In this document: piece by piece, positions 54,400 to 64,000 of the stretch
Layout of the letters: each line of letters opens with the position of its first letter
Numbering within the stretch: position 1 is the stretch's first letter
NCBI RefSeq assembly: GCF_018691265.1
Contig: NW_024881283.1
Span: 9,295,731-9,359,730, forward strand
Length of the DNA: 64,000 bases
Source of the DNA: Tyto alba
Taxonomy: Eukaryota > Chordata > Aves > Strigiformes > Tytonidae
Direction of reading: 5' to 3'
Position numbers and translations under genes: made by a program
The notes under the pieces: model-generated
Database searches by the model: none
What the model saw: the letters and a program-made list of their open reading frames with translations, nothing else
Told to the model about the DNA's origin: nothing

Positions 54400-54642
54400 G
54401 CTCACGTGGTGGCAGTTTTTGACTCCTATACATATTCTCAAGCCATACGCGGAGCACTGGCAGGCCCAAAATCAGGGATGAAGTTTCCCAGGACAGTCAC
54501 CTCCAACTTCAGGGCAGCTAACGTGCTCTTTGCCTCCCCAGCTCGCAGCAGCAGCGATGGGCAGCATCATTTACCCCGGGGGTGGAAAATGCCCCTCGGG
54601 GAAATCGCCCTCCACTAAAGCTGCCGCTCCCCAACTCCCGTG
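54400..54642 (+). repeat. 243 bp direct duplication, copy A
   Basis: This block matches 57595-57839 in the same orientation at about 92% by eye, with differences mostly C/T or G/A (many at CpG) and one small length change near 54575. Both copies keep a long open frame (DSYTYSQAI, AGPKSGMKFPRTVTSNFRA), but the changes include Val/Ile, Ala/Thr and Arg/His, so selection on protein is not evident. Confidence 0.9.
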
Positions 54643-55025
54643 CTCTGCACGTCCAATTTCATACCTTCTCCCCCAGTCACCAGATTCTGGCTCTTGGCAG
54701 AAGCAGGCATGTTTTCAGCACATTTATGCAGTACTTCATATAAGAAAGGTTTTTCTCATGACTGACACCACCTGATAATTACTCAGTACAAATCACTAAT
54801 AATATCAGTAACACTGAAAATACTTAATGTATATATTTTAAATGCCAACAGCTCTTCTGACGGGTTATTTTCAAAGATGTCTTACTCCTAAATTACAAAA
54901 CCGAGGAGCATGTCTATGAGAAAAGGGGGCAAGATAAACAGCACCGAAGGTGATCACATTTTCCTGTGTCACTGTTTTGCAAATAATCCTGTTGCAAATT
55001 CACAGGAAACAAAATAGGTTATTAC

Positions 55026-55165
55026 CATGTATTGAGCAACTGATTGCATCGAAGAAGCTTGACTTGGTGAGAAGGCCCATGTGAAGCCAACTGTCAGTCC
55101 AGACACAGTTATAATTATCACAGCAAGAAGAAAACTACACCCCAAACATTCACCATTGTCCCCAG
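55026..55165 (-). other. Candidate coding exon with a membrane segment (unidentified)
   Basis: The minus strand shows a plausible acceptor (CTACCTCTGCCTATAG, AG at 55167-55166) and donor (ACATG|GTAATA, GT at 55025-55024) around a fully open 140-base segment. It encodes GDNGECLGCSF, then a hydrophobic run (LLAVIIITVSGLTVGFTWAF), then a Ser/Gln-rich tail, so it would be one membrane-spanning helix. The exon would enter in phase 1 and leave in phase 0. I cannot name the protein and found no partner exon nearby. It may be chance. Confidence 0.25.
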
Positions 55166-57594
55166 CTATAGGCAGAGGTAGGTTAAATTGTGAGCAGCAC
55201 CACGCAGTGCCCCCCGCAGCACCGAGGGGAGAGCACAGGAGGAGAGGGGCCGAGAGGAGGTACCACACAGGCAGCACACGTTGGGAGATACCACATTTCA
55301 GGATCAAACTGGGACCATTCTGCATGGACCCCAATGGGTGAGACTCACCTTGCACGTCTGACCAAGCACAGGCCTGGTCCATATTAAATCAATCTTCAAA
55401 ACAGAGGCTTATTGGACTGAAGGAGTACTGTAACCACACAAAGGTCACAAAGTTACAAGAGCTAATTGGGCTAAAAGAGGACTAATTACAAATTTAAGTC
55501 TTTACCCTGTTATATTTACACGAGTAAATCTCACCTATCAGTTATTAGGTGAATAAACTGCTGGAAAGCCTATGGCATGCTTCCCCTCAGATTCTGTTCA
55601 CAGACATTTCGCAAATAGATCAAACTGTTCTTCACTGGTTTGACCTTTACTCTGGGCTCACAGCATACTCAAGTCACAAGCATCACTGCAGTTTGGCTGA
55701 TGGGCACAATATCATTTCTCCACCCTCGCTGGAGAAATATCCAGGTAACCAATAACTCACAAGCTGGAATTTCTCATGATCAAATTCGTCATTTGCCTCC
55801 TGTGGCTACTTAAACTTTAAGTTCGCTCTTTATTGCTTATTTGCTCTAGAAACATGCCACCACTTGAACTTTCATGAAAAAGCAAACTCAAGAGACACTT
55901 GCTGCTTGATGAAGATAAGACTGCAAGAATGAAAAGTCTAGATAAAAGCAGTCCTTTCTAGCTTCTGGCCAATCTATCAGTGTGTTACAATGCTCCCTAA
56001 AGATGATGAGACACTGTTCTGATATCAAGTAAAGGGCAGTGACTAAGATTGTCAAGAGCTCACCCTTCACAGACTACGGAGACAAGTTTACTTTGCTGTT
56101 CATATTGCACGGAAAAGCTGACTCACTGAGAGATTATTTGGTTGGTTTGAAGTCACACAAGTTGTTCTCAGAAATGCTGATAAACACAGATTTAGTGGCA
56201 TACTGATCCACTGCTGCACAGGAGAGTACAGGGTGGCCAGTCACCAAGGACCAGGGAAAAAAGCTTCTTGTTCCCTTCAGAGGATTCTTTTTCCAGGGCC
56301 CATCTGACCAGGCCAGCTAATGGCAGCAAAATGTAACATACACAAAATATTTTTCTCCATAAATAAGGCTTCAAACCTCCAGAAACATGACTAGACATAG
56401 CGCAGATGCCAAGCTAGGAGCATCCTTAATTTGCTAACTCTGTCAGGGAGACAGAAAACCCAAATGCACATTTGTTTTTTTTCCAGTGGGTTAGCATTTC
56501 CTTTCTCTCTGTGCTGGACAGACCATCTGAGCAGAGAAGAGGCAATGCTGCTTTCAAATGTTTGTTTTTAATGAACAAAAATCATTCTGCCTCTGCTTTG
56601 CAGGCACAGCTACAGGGTAAGACACAGTTACTACATTCCAAGAGCACAGCGTTATTACAGCCACAGCAACTATGAAGAGCACACGCCTTGAAACCTCTAG
56701 ATTCACAAACACGGGAGGGCACTTAAACTCCTTGGTACACTGGAAAAGGGTGGGTACACTGGTGGGAAGAGCAGAATTAACCTGGGACCCACGCCAGCTC
56801 TGCCAGCACCTTCCTGCAGCATTGCCAGGCTGAAGACTTACCGGCCTTTCTGGAAAACCTCCCCAGGAGCCAGGAGTCCTCAAACAACACTGACTGTCAC
56901 GATGCTCACCATACAAGCTATAACTTGGCAGCACTGCTTAACTTTGGACAGTCTGCTTCTTGCCAGGGGACAAACTAATTCACACATGGAGCTACGGATG
57001 CCATCATCTCCCTTTTAAAGCCCATTTCTATCCTTACTTGTATGCACACAAGGACCATCTACTCTCTTGAACAACATCACTGATACTAACAATTTACATA
57101 TACAGAAATAACTCTTTCCATCCCTCTGTGAAGACAGACTTTTTGCTTCTAAAAGCCGAGAGACCATTTCAGATTAGCTTTCTAGATAGTATTTATTGAA
57201 ATCTAGCTCACTGGTTGTTTGCAACATGCTTTCCTTTAAATGGATCTCTGGGTTGGGGGGGAATAGAGGCTTGAACACGAGTCTCTCTAAATCCATGATG
57301 AATGGAAAACTCACCAGAATACATGAAAGGTGAAAGCAGTTTACATTTTAAAGCCTGGATGATTTGAAACACTTCCCTAACATGAAAGTCCCTTTATTAG
57401 TGATCATCAGTATTTACTATCCTACATAACATCAGCTAGAGAGGTGCAGTGTGCCTGAGCAGCTATCGCTGCTAAGAAAAAAATGCAAACGTTTACCCCC
57501 CAAAAAATTTAGCAGATTTCCCAACAACAACTCAAAGTACAGCCCTTCAGGAAACAGCAGTTGTGGTCCAGTGACACTCATTTTCTACACTGAA

Positions 57595-57839
57595 GCTTGC
57601 ATGGTGGCAATTTTTGACTCCTATACATATTCTCAAGCCATACGTGGAACACTGGCAGGGCCAAAATCAGGGATGAAGTTTCCCAGGACAGTCACCTCCA
57701 ACTTCAGGGCAGCTAATGTGCTCTTTGCCTCCCCAGCTCACAGCAGCAGCGATGGGCAGCATCATTTACCTGGTGGGGGCAGAAAATGCCCCTCGGGGAA
57801 ATCGCCCTCCACTACAGCTGCTGCTCCCGGACTCCTGTG
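57595..57839 (+). repeat. 243 bp direct duplication, copy B
   Basis: This is the partner of 54400-54642, 3.2 kb downstream. The flanks on either side do not match those of copy A. No tRNA primer site, polypurine tract or gag/pol frame lies between the copies, so they are not obviously LTRs. A small local duplication or two insertions of an unlisted repeat family are the alternatives. Confidence 0.9.
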
Positions 57840-59240
57840 ACAGAGGACAGGGACACAGGGAAGCAGCTCGCCAAACTCTACTCCAAATGGAGCAAGGCAA
57901 GCTCAACTGCAAAATCTGTCAGAACTTGATTTGTAAAAGCCACTCAAACATTATCAATGTATGAAACAGGGAGAAGTTTTCCTATTATCCTCAATATTTG
58001 TCCTCTTTGCATGCCCGGGAGGAATATATCATGCAGTTCACCTTCAGTTTACAAATGGCCACACAATGGGGAAGAAAAAAAAATAATGAAGCATGAAATG
58101 CAAAACCTGCATTTGAACTGAACCATTAAACGGTAAAGGCAACACAGCTGGATCCAGTTAAGTGCTCCTACACAGACTCAGAGTACATGAGCCCAATTTA
58201 TAAGCCAGGACCAAAGCACCCCCTACCCCCAAAAACAACCCTTCAGAAAGGGATTTAGAGTAATAAAGCACATGGGCCAAATTCTCTGCCAGTTTTGGGC
58301 AGAAAGAGCTGCACTGAAGGCACAAGGTGGAAAGCACTTGAACAGTAACAATTTGCACCAGATTAGAAGTTAACTCTTGGCAACAACAGAGGAGCAATTA
58401 CAGGCAGGAATCTGGAGCCAGCTTTAGCTCTCATTTGTTCCTGTGGAAATACAGAGCAACTTCAGGGAAATTACTGGGCTAATGCTGAGGAAAAATGCTA
58501 GCAGCAGCCTGCAGTGTTCTTCTGAGCCTACTCACAGAGAAACATATAGCCTAATTTTTCACTGCTGCTCTTTTATAGTCATTTGCTGATTTGCACAGGC
58601 TCACAGGAAACCAATAAAACTGCTCTGTTGAAGATCTGCATTTTGGTTATCCTTTGTATACCTACGACAAACAGTAGCAAGTACATTTCTGATCATGCAA
58701 GCCAGGCAGCTAGCAAACAGCTTCTCCTGTCTGTATCTTCTCTGCAAGCAGCAGGGCTTTACTGCTACGAAGGACAGATGTACATCTAAACCCCAACTAC
58801 TCTCAGCTGCTGCACAGAAGCCAGGAAAGGATCAGAAGCCTTGGGACAGCTTTCTTCTAGCCAGGAAGTGTTCCTGTGCAACCATGGTTTCAGGGAAGCC
58901 TTTTTGATATTAACAAAAAGAGAAATACCTTAGGAGGACTGCGGACCAGGCCATTCAGAAGAGTTCAAGCGAGCTGCTTGCCTCCAGCCCCAAAGCAGTA
59001 GAGGCTTTTTTCAGATGCTATGGTCAAATGAGGGCCAGAAAGAGCAGGTGTTTCTTCAGAGCCATTTCCATTTCCTATAGCAGACACTGATTCTGTATGA
59101 AGGGAGGCCCATGAGGCTGTTTGGATCAAACCTGGTGGGAAGGCAATTGGCTGAGCCACCTGGCACACTGGGAACAGGAGCAACCTCCGGCAAGAAGCCA
59201 AACTCTCAGCAGAACAGAAGGGTTTGGGGGTTTTTTTGCC

Positions 59241-59262
59241 TTTTTTTTTTTTTTTTTTTTTT
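59241..59262 (+). repeat. T homopolymer, 22 bases
   Basis: A simple T run preceded by GGGGGTTTTTTTGCC. No gene is near it. Confidence 0.95.
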
Positions 59263-60335
59263 AATTGCTAGCAGGGACAGGACCGGGTTGACAAATGGAG
59301 ATAGCGAGGTTTACACAGGTACATAGCACACATGCTATGGACATCAATAGTTTCCATAGATTTTGGATTGCACAGGATTTAGCATTTCATCTGTATCACT
59401 CCCCTGTGCTTCAGGCAGAAAAGCCATTTTTGCACCTGTGCTAGGAGTTGCACAGCCTCTGCCATCACTCAGAAAAAGCTCTCACTTGGGTTAGGACTCC
59501 TTCCATCTCTGACTGCTTGTTGGAAGCACAGCAGGTCTGGGCGACATGGCTATGCTACCGCTGTCCCCTGTTCCTGTGGCTAGGAGCAGGTTTGGCCCAG
59601 AGCCATTCTGCTGGTATGAAGCAAACCCAAAGTGAGACAATCCTGGATAGCTACCGAGCCCAGCGCCATCCTGCAGGACTGCAGATGCATAAAATGGAGT
59701 GTAATGACCTAAAGAACCAGGTGCGTGTTTTTATAAAAGCATATTGCTCATCTGAATTGGATCCAAAGTTCTTCAAGCTTTATATTTAAAAATGCAGCTT
59801 CCCATTCCTGTAGCAAATCACACTGCCTGCCTCTCTGTACTGCCTGTTCTTGAAGGAGATCGGATATCAGCTATCAATTGCAGTAGCAAGCATCTAATTT
59901 GACTTTGGCAGCAAGATGACAGTGTCTTGAATGCTAAATTACATCTGCAAAAAGGTCAAACCCCATGGTTACCTGAGAATTTACATAATTCAAACAGCTC
60001 ATCATCAGTTGTCTCTTTTTTAAAGCTACTCCAAGGCAACAATTTTGACATGACTTTCGGGAAAGTGACTTTTAGTGGGTAATGTTCTTGGGTTTGACCT
60101 TGTTTCTACAGTGTTAATTACTGTCATTATCAACTGCTTGCATCTTCAGGAAAAAAAAAAAGGCAATTAGTTATAGGAATCAGCCCTCCCCTACAATCAC
60201 TGTAATAAACCAGAACCCCCTGCCCTGGAATGAATAGCATTCTGTAGTCTACCATCACCTCCCAGACCCTCCTCCCTTCATCAGGGAACAGAGCTATTAA
60301 ACAGACTGTTACACCAAACCCGGCCAGCTTCTATC

Positions 60336-60398
60336 CTGGTGTAAACCGATACACAGTGCTGAAAGCCACGATGGAGTACGCTGCTGATGGGGCACCAG
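60336..60398. repeat. Second 'CTGGTGTAAA...CACCAG' palindromic relic
   Basis: CTGGTGTAAACCGATACAC starts it, GATGGAGTACGCTGCTGATG forms the other half, and CACCAG closes it. This is a decayed copy of the palindromic family seen at 8141-8184. Confidence 0.5.
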
Positions 60399-61101
60399 AC
60401 AGGAGTCCAGGAGACAGATTCATTTCTCAGCAATGTCACCGATTTCCTGTGCAACTTTTTAAAATTGAAATGCAGAAAACACTCAGTATAATGAAAAAGG
60501 ATTTCTGTCACCTGTTCACAGCAAAAAGCAGAGTCAGGTCTTTCAGGTCCCATTCCCATCTGTCTGATTTTCTGGATAACAAAGATGAGTCACGCTGTCC
60601 CTCTCAGTGCCTCAGTTTCCTTTGTTCTCCCCAGGAAGCTCAGTCTGTGCAGCAGCTGATTCCTTGGGTGCACAATTCTCCTAAGTGTACCTCACTGCTG
60701 CTAACCTATTCAAGCTTTCCTCGTGGTTTATATTTTGCAGATGAATTACAGCTTCGTAATTAATCTTCCTCCTTATAACTATATATGTTAATTACCATGA
60801 TTATTTCCGGTAATTCCATTTTATAAATGCTCCTAAAAGTGTGAAGTGCTGGCTGCACTATCTGAAATGAAATCTCTGTTCAGGAAATGCAATGAGAGAG
60901 CAGAGAGTGCAGGGCAGTGTTTAGAAACGGAGATGAAACTGTATTGAGTGCCCAGCACTTGATTCTTCACTGGACTCCTCAACCTAATTACCATCAATCA
61001 GGCCAGGAGCATTTTGATCTTGCTTGCTCAAAAGGCAGAGATCACTCACTAACAGACTATTCCCTCCCACTCATGTCTCTGGCAAAAAAGAAAAAAAAAA
61101 A

Positions 61102-61128
61102 GGGGGGGGGGGGGGCAGGGGGAGGGAG
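61102..61128 (+). repeat. G-rich run after an A-rich run
   Basis: Fourteen G follow an 11-base A run and continue as CAGGGGGAGGGAG. The overlapping frames at 60917-61420 owe their length to this low complexity. Confidence 0.9.
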
Positions 61129-62400
61129 AAAGTTAGCTCTGAGCAAGTACGCTCATTGCTTGCTCAGGAAGTTGAACCACACACCCCAAATTCTAAACAC
61201 ATCCAACACCTGCGCCATCAACAGAAGAAACCCATCACCCAGCTCCCTCCCCCAGCACTACTGCTTGCCACGTTACACAGCACTTGTTCCACTGCCATCC
61301 AGCCAACTTCCCTGGCCTGTCTTACCAGCCAGCTTGCTACTGCCCTCCCAGATCATTTCTCCATTTGAATTCTGCCTCCCTCTAACTGAATTTCAAGAGT
61401 TGATTTTCTTCTTGTGTTGAGACCTGAAAGGATGATGGAAAGACAAGCTTAGGGTTAATAAGTATCTCTATCAATAGAATATTCAATCAGTATGAATAAC
61501 CATCACATCTCTCCCCACCCTTCTGACTGATGATAGCTAAATTACTTCTAAATATAGCCCTTAAAATCTGCATTAATCCTGTCTACTCAAACGCATTGGG
61601 TTTATTGACAGCATGAAGCTATAAGCCAAGCACCTGCATGGAACACCAGCTTATAAAATAGGAAATAAGAGCAATCCAGATGAAATACAACTTCCATTAA
61701 CCTTGTCTTTTTGGTTTCGCTTCTCTGAAAGCTAAGACTACCACCAAATAATCATTTCATTTTGGACAGCTCTAGTCTTCAACCTAACTAGAGACTTGTA
61801 CAACAATACCACTCCCATTCATACTATATTACTCTTCAGCTTGGAGAAATAACCAGAATGAGAGCTTCTTCTTAGAATACCAAGAGGTTAGGAACAAAAG
61901 TAATTTAATAGAACTTCCAGTGTCCCCTTCCTCTTAAGAAGTATATTAGTAGTTCCAGTATATCCAAACACTACACCCATCACAAGCAATTCACATCACA
62001 GCAAAAAACAATCCTATTTACAAGTTCTGAGGAGATGGAGAGCTAGTAGACAAAAGAAGTCAATTGTTAATGACCACACCTGTGTATGTTTGACTTCACC
62101 CAAAGAAGGCAGCACCGTGACCAAGAGCATGGTCTTAGTCCTTTTCGCGTGTATCTAGTGAACAACGTACAGCTATAGGCATTTCTTCTCTCTGCATGAC
62201 TGTCAGTGCAGCAAACCAAAGGAATCTTCCAGGGTCAAGTGACCTCTATGGAGAAAGCCTTCCTGAAGGACAATTGCAGGAAGAGGTAAGACTGGAACCT
62301 TCAGCTACTGGCCTTCTCACCATTTAACTGATAAACTGTGCTTTATGAAGTCCACAATAAGCTTATAGATACACATCTGGAGTCAGTCCTGTTTTGCTCT

Positions 62401-62470
62401 GGCATAAATTACAAATAACTCCATTAACTCCTGGAGTTACATCAAAGCAAGAGGTAAATAAGGCCCTGAT
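62401..62470. repeat. Third palindromic relic (TAACTCC...GGAGTTA)
   Basis: TAACTCC (62416-62422) and GGAGTTA (62433-62439) form the inner arms, with GGCATAAATTAC before and GGCCCTGATC after, as in the same old family. The minus-strand frame at 62363-62650 runs through it and is therefore not trusted as a gene. Confidence 0.5.
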
Positions 62471-64000
62471 CATGTTCCCTCTAAGGACATCCTGCCCATC
62501 ACAGTTTGGGTTAATGCACTTTGCTGCTAGTTCTGGGCTGTTCGCCATCAGGAGTAATTGGATTGCAAGAAAGGCAGATATCTGGTTCCAAATGACATTT
62601 TTATCAATATCTGTCTGTTTACAGGTGTCTGTCATAACCTTCAAATACACTTAAATAACTCATTCATCCAAGCATTGAACATATGCTGGGAAGAAGATTC
62701 ATCAAGCAAATGCACAACTACTGCTCAAGTTCTTGCCTTCTAAAAAATGTTAATGAAGGAGCCTTTCCTTGCCTGAAACTGAGTGGCAGTGTGGATTGCA
62801 TGACCGAATCCTCACAAGTGGATCTAATGAAACAAATATTCACACCCAAAATAGTTCTCATATTCTTTTTTCATTATTTTCAGCAGGACTTGTTATCAAA
62901 GGTTTTCAAAAGAAAAAAATCCACTTCCCTGGAGAGCTCATTGTTTCTTTACAACACAGTATTATTTTAGATTCACACCTGCTGCTGCAGTACCTGGTGA
63001 ACACTGTAGCTCAGTTCCACCACCCGCTGACTGCAGAATAAGGCTAAGCAATGACCTCTCTTCAGTATAAAATCTTGATATTTCATCTCTTCTGGATTAT
63101 GATACGGAAAGACAACCCCATCAAAATTCAGAACCACACCTTTTCGCCTCCCCCTGAACCAGAGAGAATTAAACCTTCCAGTCCCCAGCCTGTTTAAAGA
63201 TCTAGTGAACCTAGGCACTCCTGCAACTGAACTTCTACTCCAAACTTCAAGTCTGTCAAAACAGCCCCCAGGCCAGCATAACCTATGCAGCAAGGCAGTT
63301 TCTTAGTCCTTAAAACTGTTCTGAAGACAGGAATGCTACATGGTCCCTTAAAATACAGAGCAATATTTTTTCCACTCTTTAGTTATTTTTGGTCTGATAC
63401 AAAAGTAGAACGGCATGAATCAAATCTAGTAATATCAGTCATTCATAGCATTAGCACCTTCACCAGCAATACTCAGCTGTATAACATTTAACTCCTGTAG
63501 AAAACAAGTGAAAAGGGATAAATCTTCATGTGCATATATAGGCCTTCAAACACTGAATTATTTGAGTCCTACAGATCGTCTTGTGGTACTCAAATGGTTA
63601 ATGACTGCAGTCTTCAAGCCTCCATGAGGCAGAAAAAGCACCACAACATCCAGGAGTACACACCAAACTGCAGAGAACGTGCCATTTGGTCAGGACTTCA
63701 GGGAGTCGCGGCAGGGTCCTCCTTCCTCCACTTCCCCAGGCTCCCTCCCTGCATTTTTGCTGCAGACAGCAATACTCGGCATCGACTTGACACCGGTCTT
63801 GTCTCTGCAATTTTGAGACACACCCTGTCAGGAAGGCTCCGAGTTAGCACATAGGTAAACGCTTTCCCCAAGTGTCACCCAATACCCTGATAAAGCCTGT
63901 TGGGTGACTCCGCCTTGAAGGGAGAAGCTTGCTCCTAACACCACTGACACAAACAGCAATTCTGACCTCCTAGCTTGTGCAATCCTTATTTCTGAGAAGC

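Larger units (their letters stand above)
44700..64000. other. Intergenic or unidentified region, no nameable gene
   Basis: I recognise no protein-coding gene here. In human the next genes on this side are connexins, and I see no connexin sequence. Noted contents are a 25-base G run (49493-49517), CR1-like inverted arms (51385-51504), conserved-looking AT-rich sequence (52800-53160), a 243 bp direct duplication (54400-54642 and 57595-57839), a candidate membrane exon (55026-55165, minus), and palindromic repeat relics (60336-60398, 62401-62470). The open frames at 60356-60763, 60917-61420, 62363-62650 and 62973-63293 overlap repeats or low complexity or resemble nothing known. Confidence 0.65.

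Noticed and set aside
54400..57839. The duplicated 243 bp blocks as the two LTRs of a provirus
   Set aside because: No primer-binding site follows copy A, no polypurine tract precedes copy B, the ends lack clear TG...CA, and the 3 kb between them has no gag or pol frame.
62363..62650. 95-codon minus-strand frame
   Set aside because: It runs through an old palindromic repeat and has no similarity that I recognise.

Overview
This is a vertebrate nuclear DNA window, most likely from a bird or another sauropsid. It is about 98% non-coding. The two genes I can assemble are split into small exons by kilobase-scale introns with GT/AG borders. Interspersed repeats are sparse and mostly old, decayed relics (MIR/CORE-SINE-like, CR1-like, and palindromic 'GGTGTAAATC' elements). 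There are no bacterial, phage or CRISPR features, and no intact retrovirus or LINE. Almost all open reading frames are chance frames.

Layout. (1) 1-32.4 kb, minus strand: the 5' end of a CSMD-family gene, best matched to CSMD2. Exon 1 (signal peptide, donor after 31875) and exon 2 (first half of the first CUB domain, 2892-3108) join in phase across a 28.8 kb intron. Intron 2 runs off the left edge. (2) 32.4-36.3 kb: the intergenic promoter zone between divergent genes, with a TATA-like box, a CpG-rich block near 33.3-33.6 kb and many long homopolymers. (3) 36.3-44.7 kb, plus strand: a six-exon gene whose exon phases close perfectly to a 368-residue protein. I identify it as the likely orthologue of human C1orf94, an uncharacterised protein. 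In human 1p34.3 CSMD2 and C1orf94 are also divergent neighbours, which supports both calls. (4) 44.7-64.0 kb: no gene I can name. It holds a 243 bp direct duplication, one candidate membrane-segment exon on the minus strand, repeat relics and a 25-base G run.

The two genes share only neighbourhood and a possible promoter zone; nothing suggests a common pathway. CSMD proteins are large neuronal CUB/Sushi membrane proteins, while C1orf94 is of unknown function and, from memory, testis-enriched in mammals. I found no new biological system. The items most worth a second look are the reconstructed C1orf94-like gene, a CRE/X-box cluster in CSMD2 intron 1, the duplicated 243 bp block and the orphan membrane exon.
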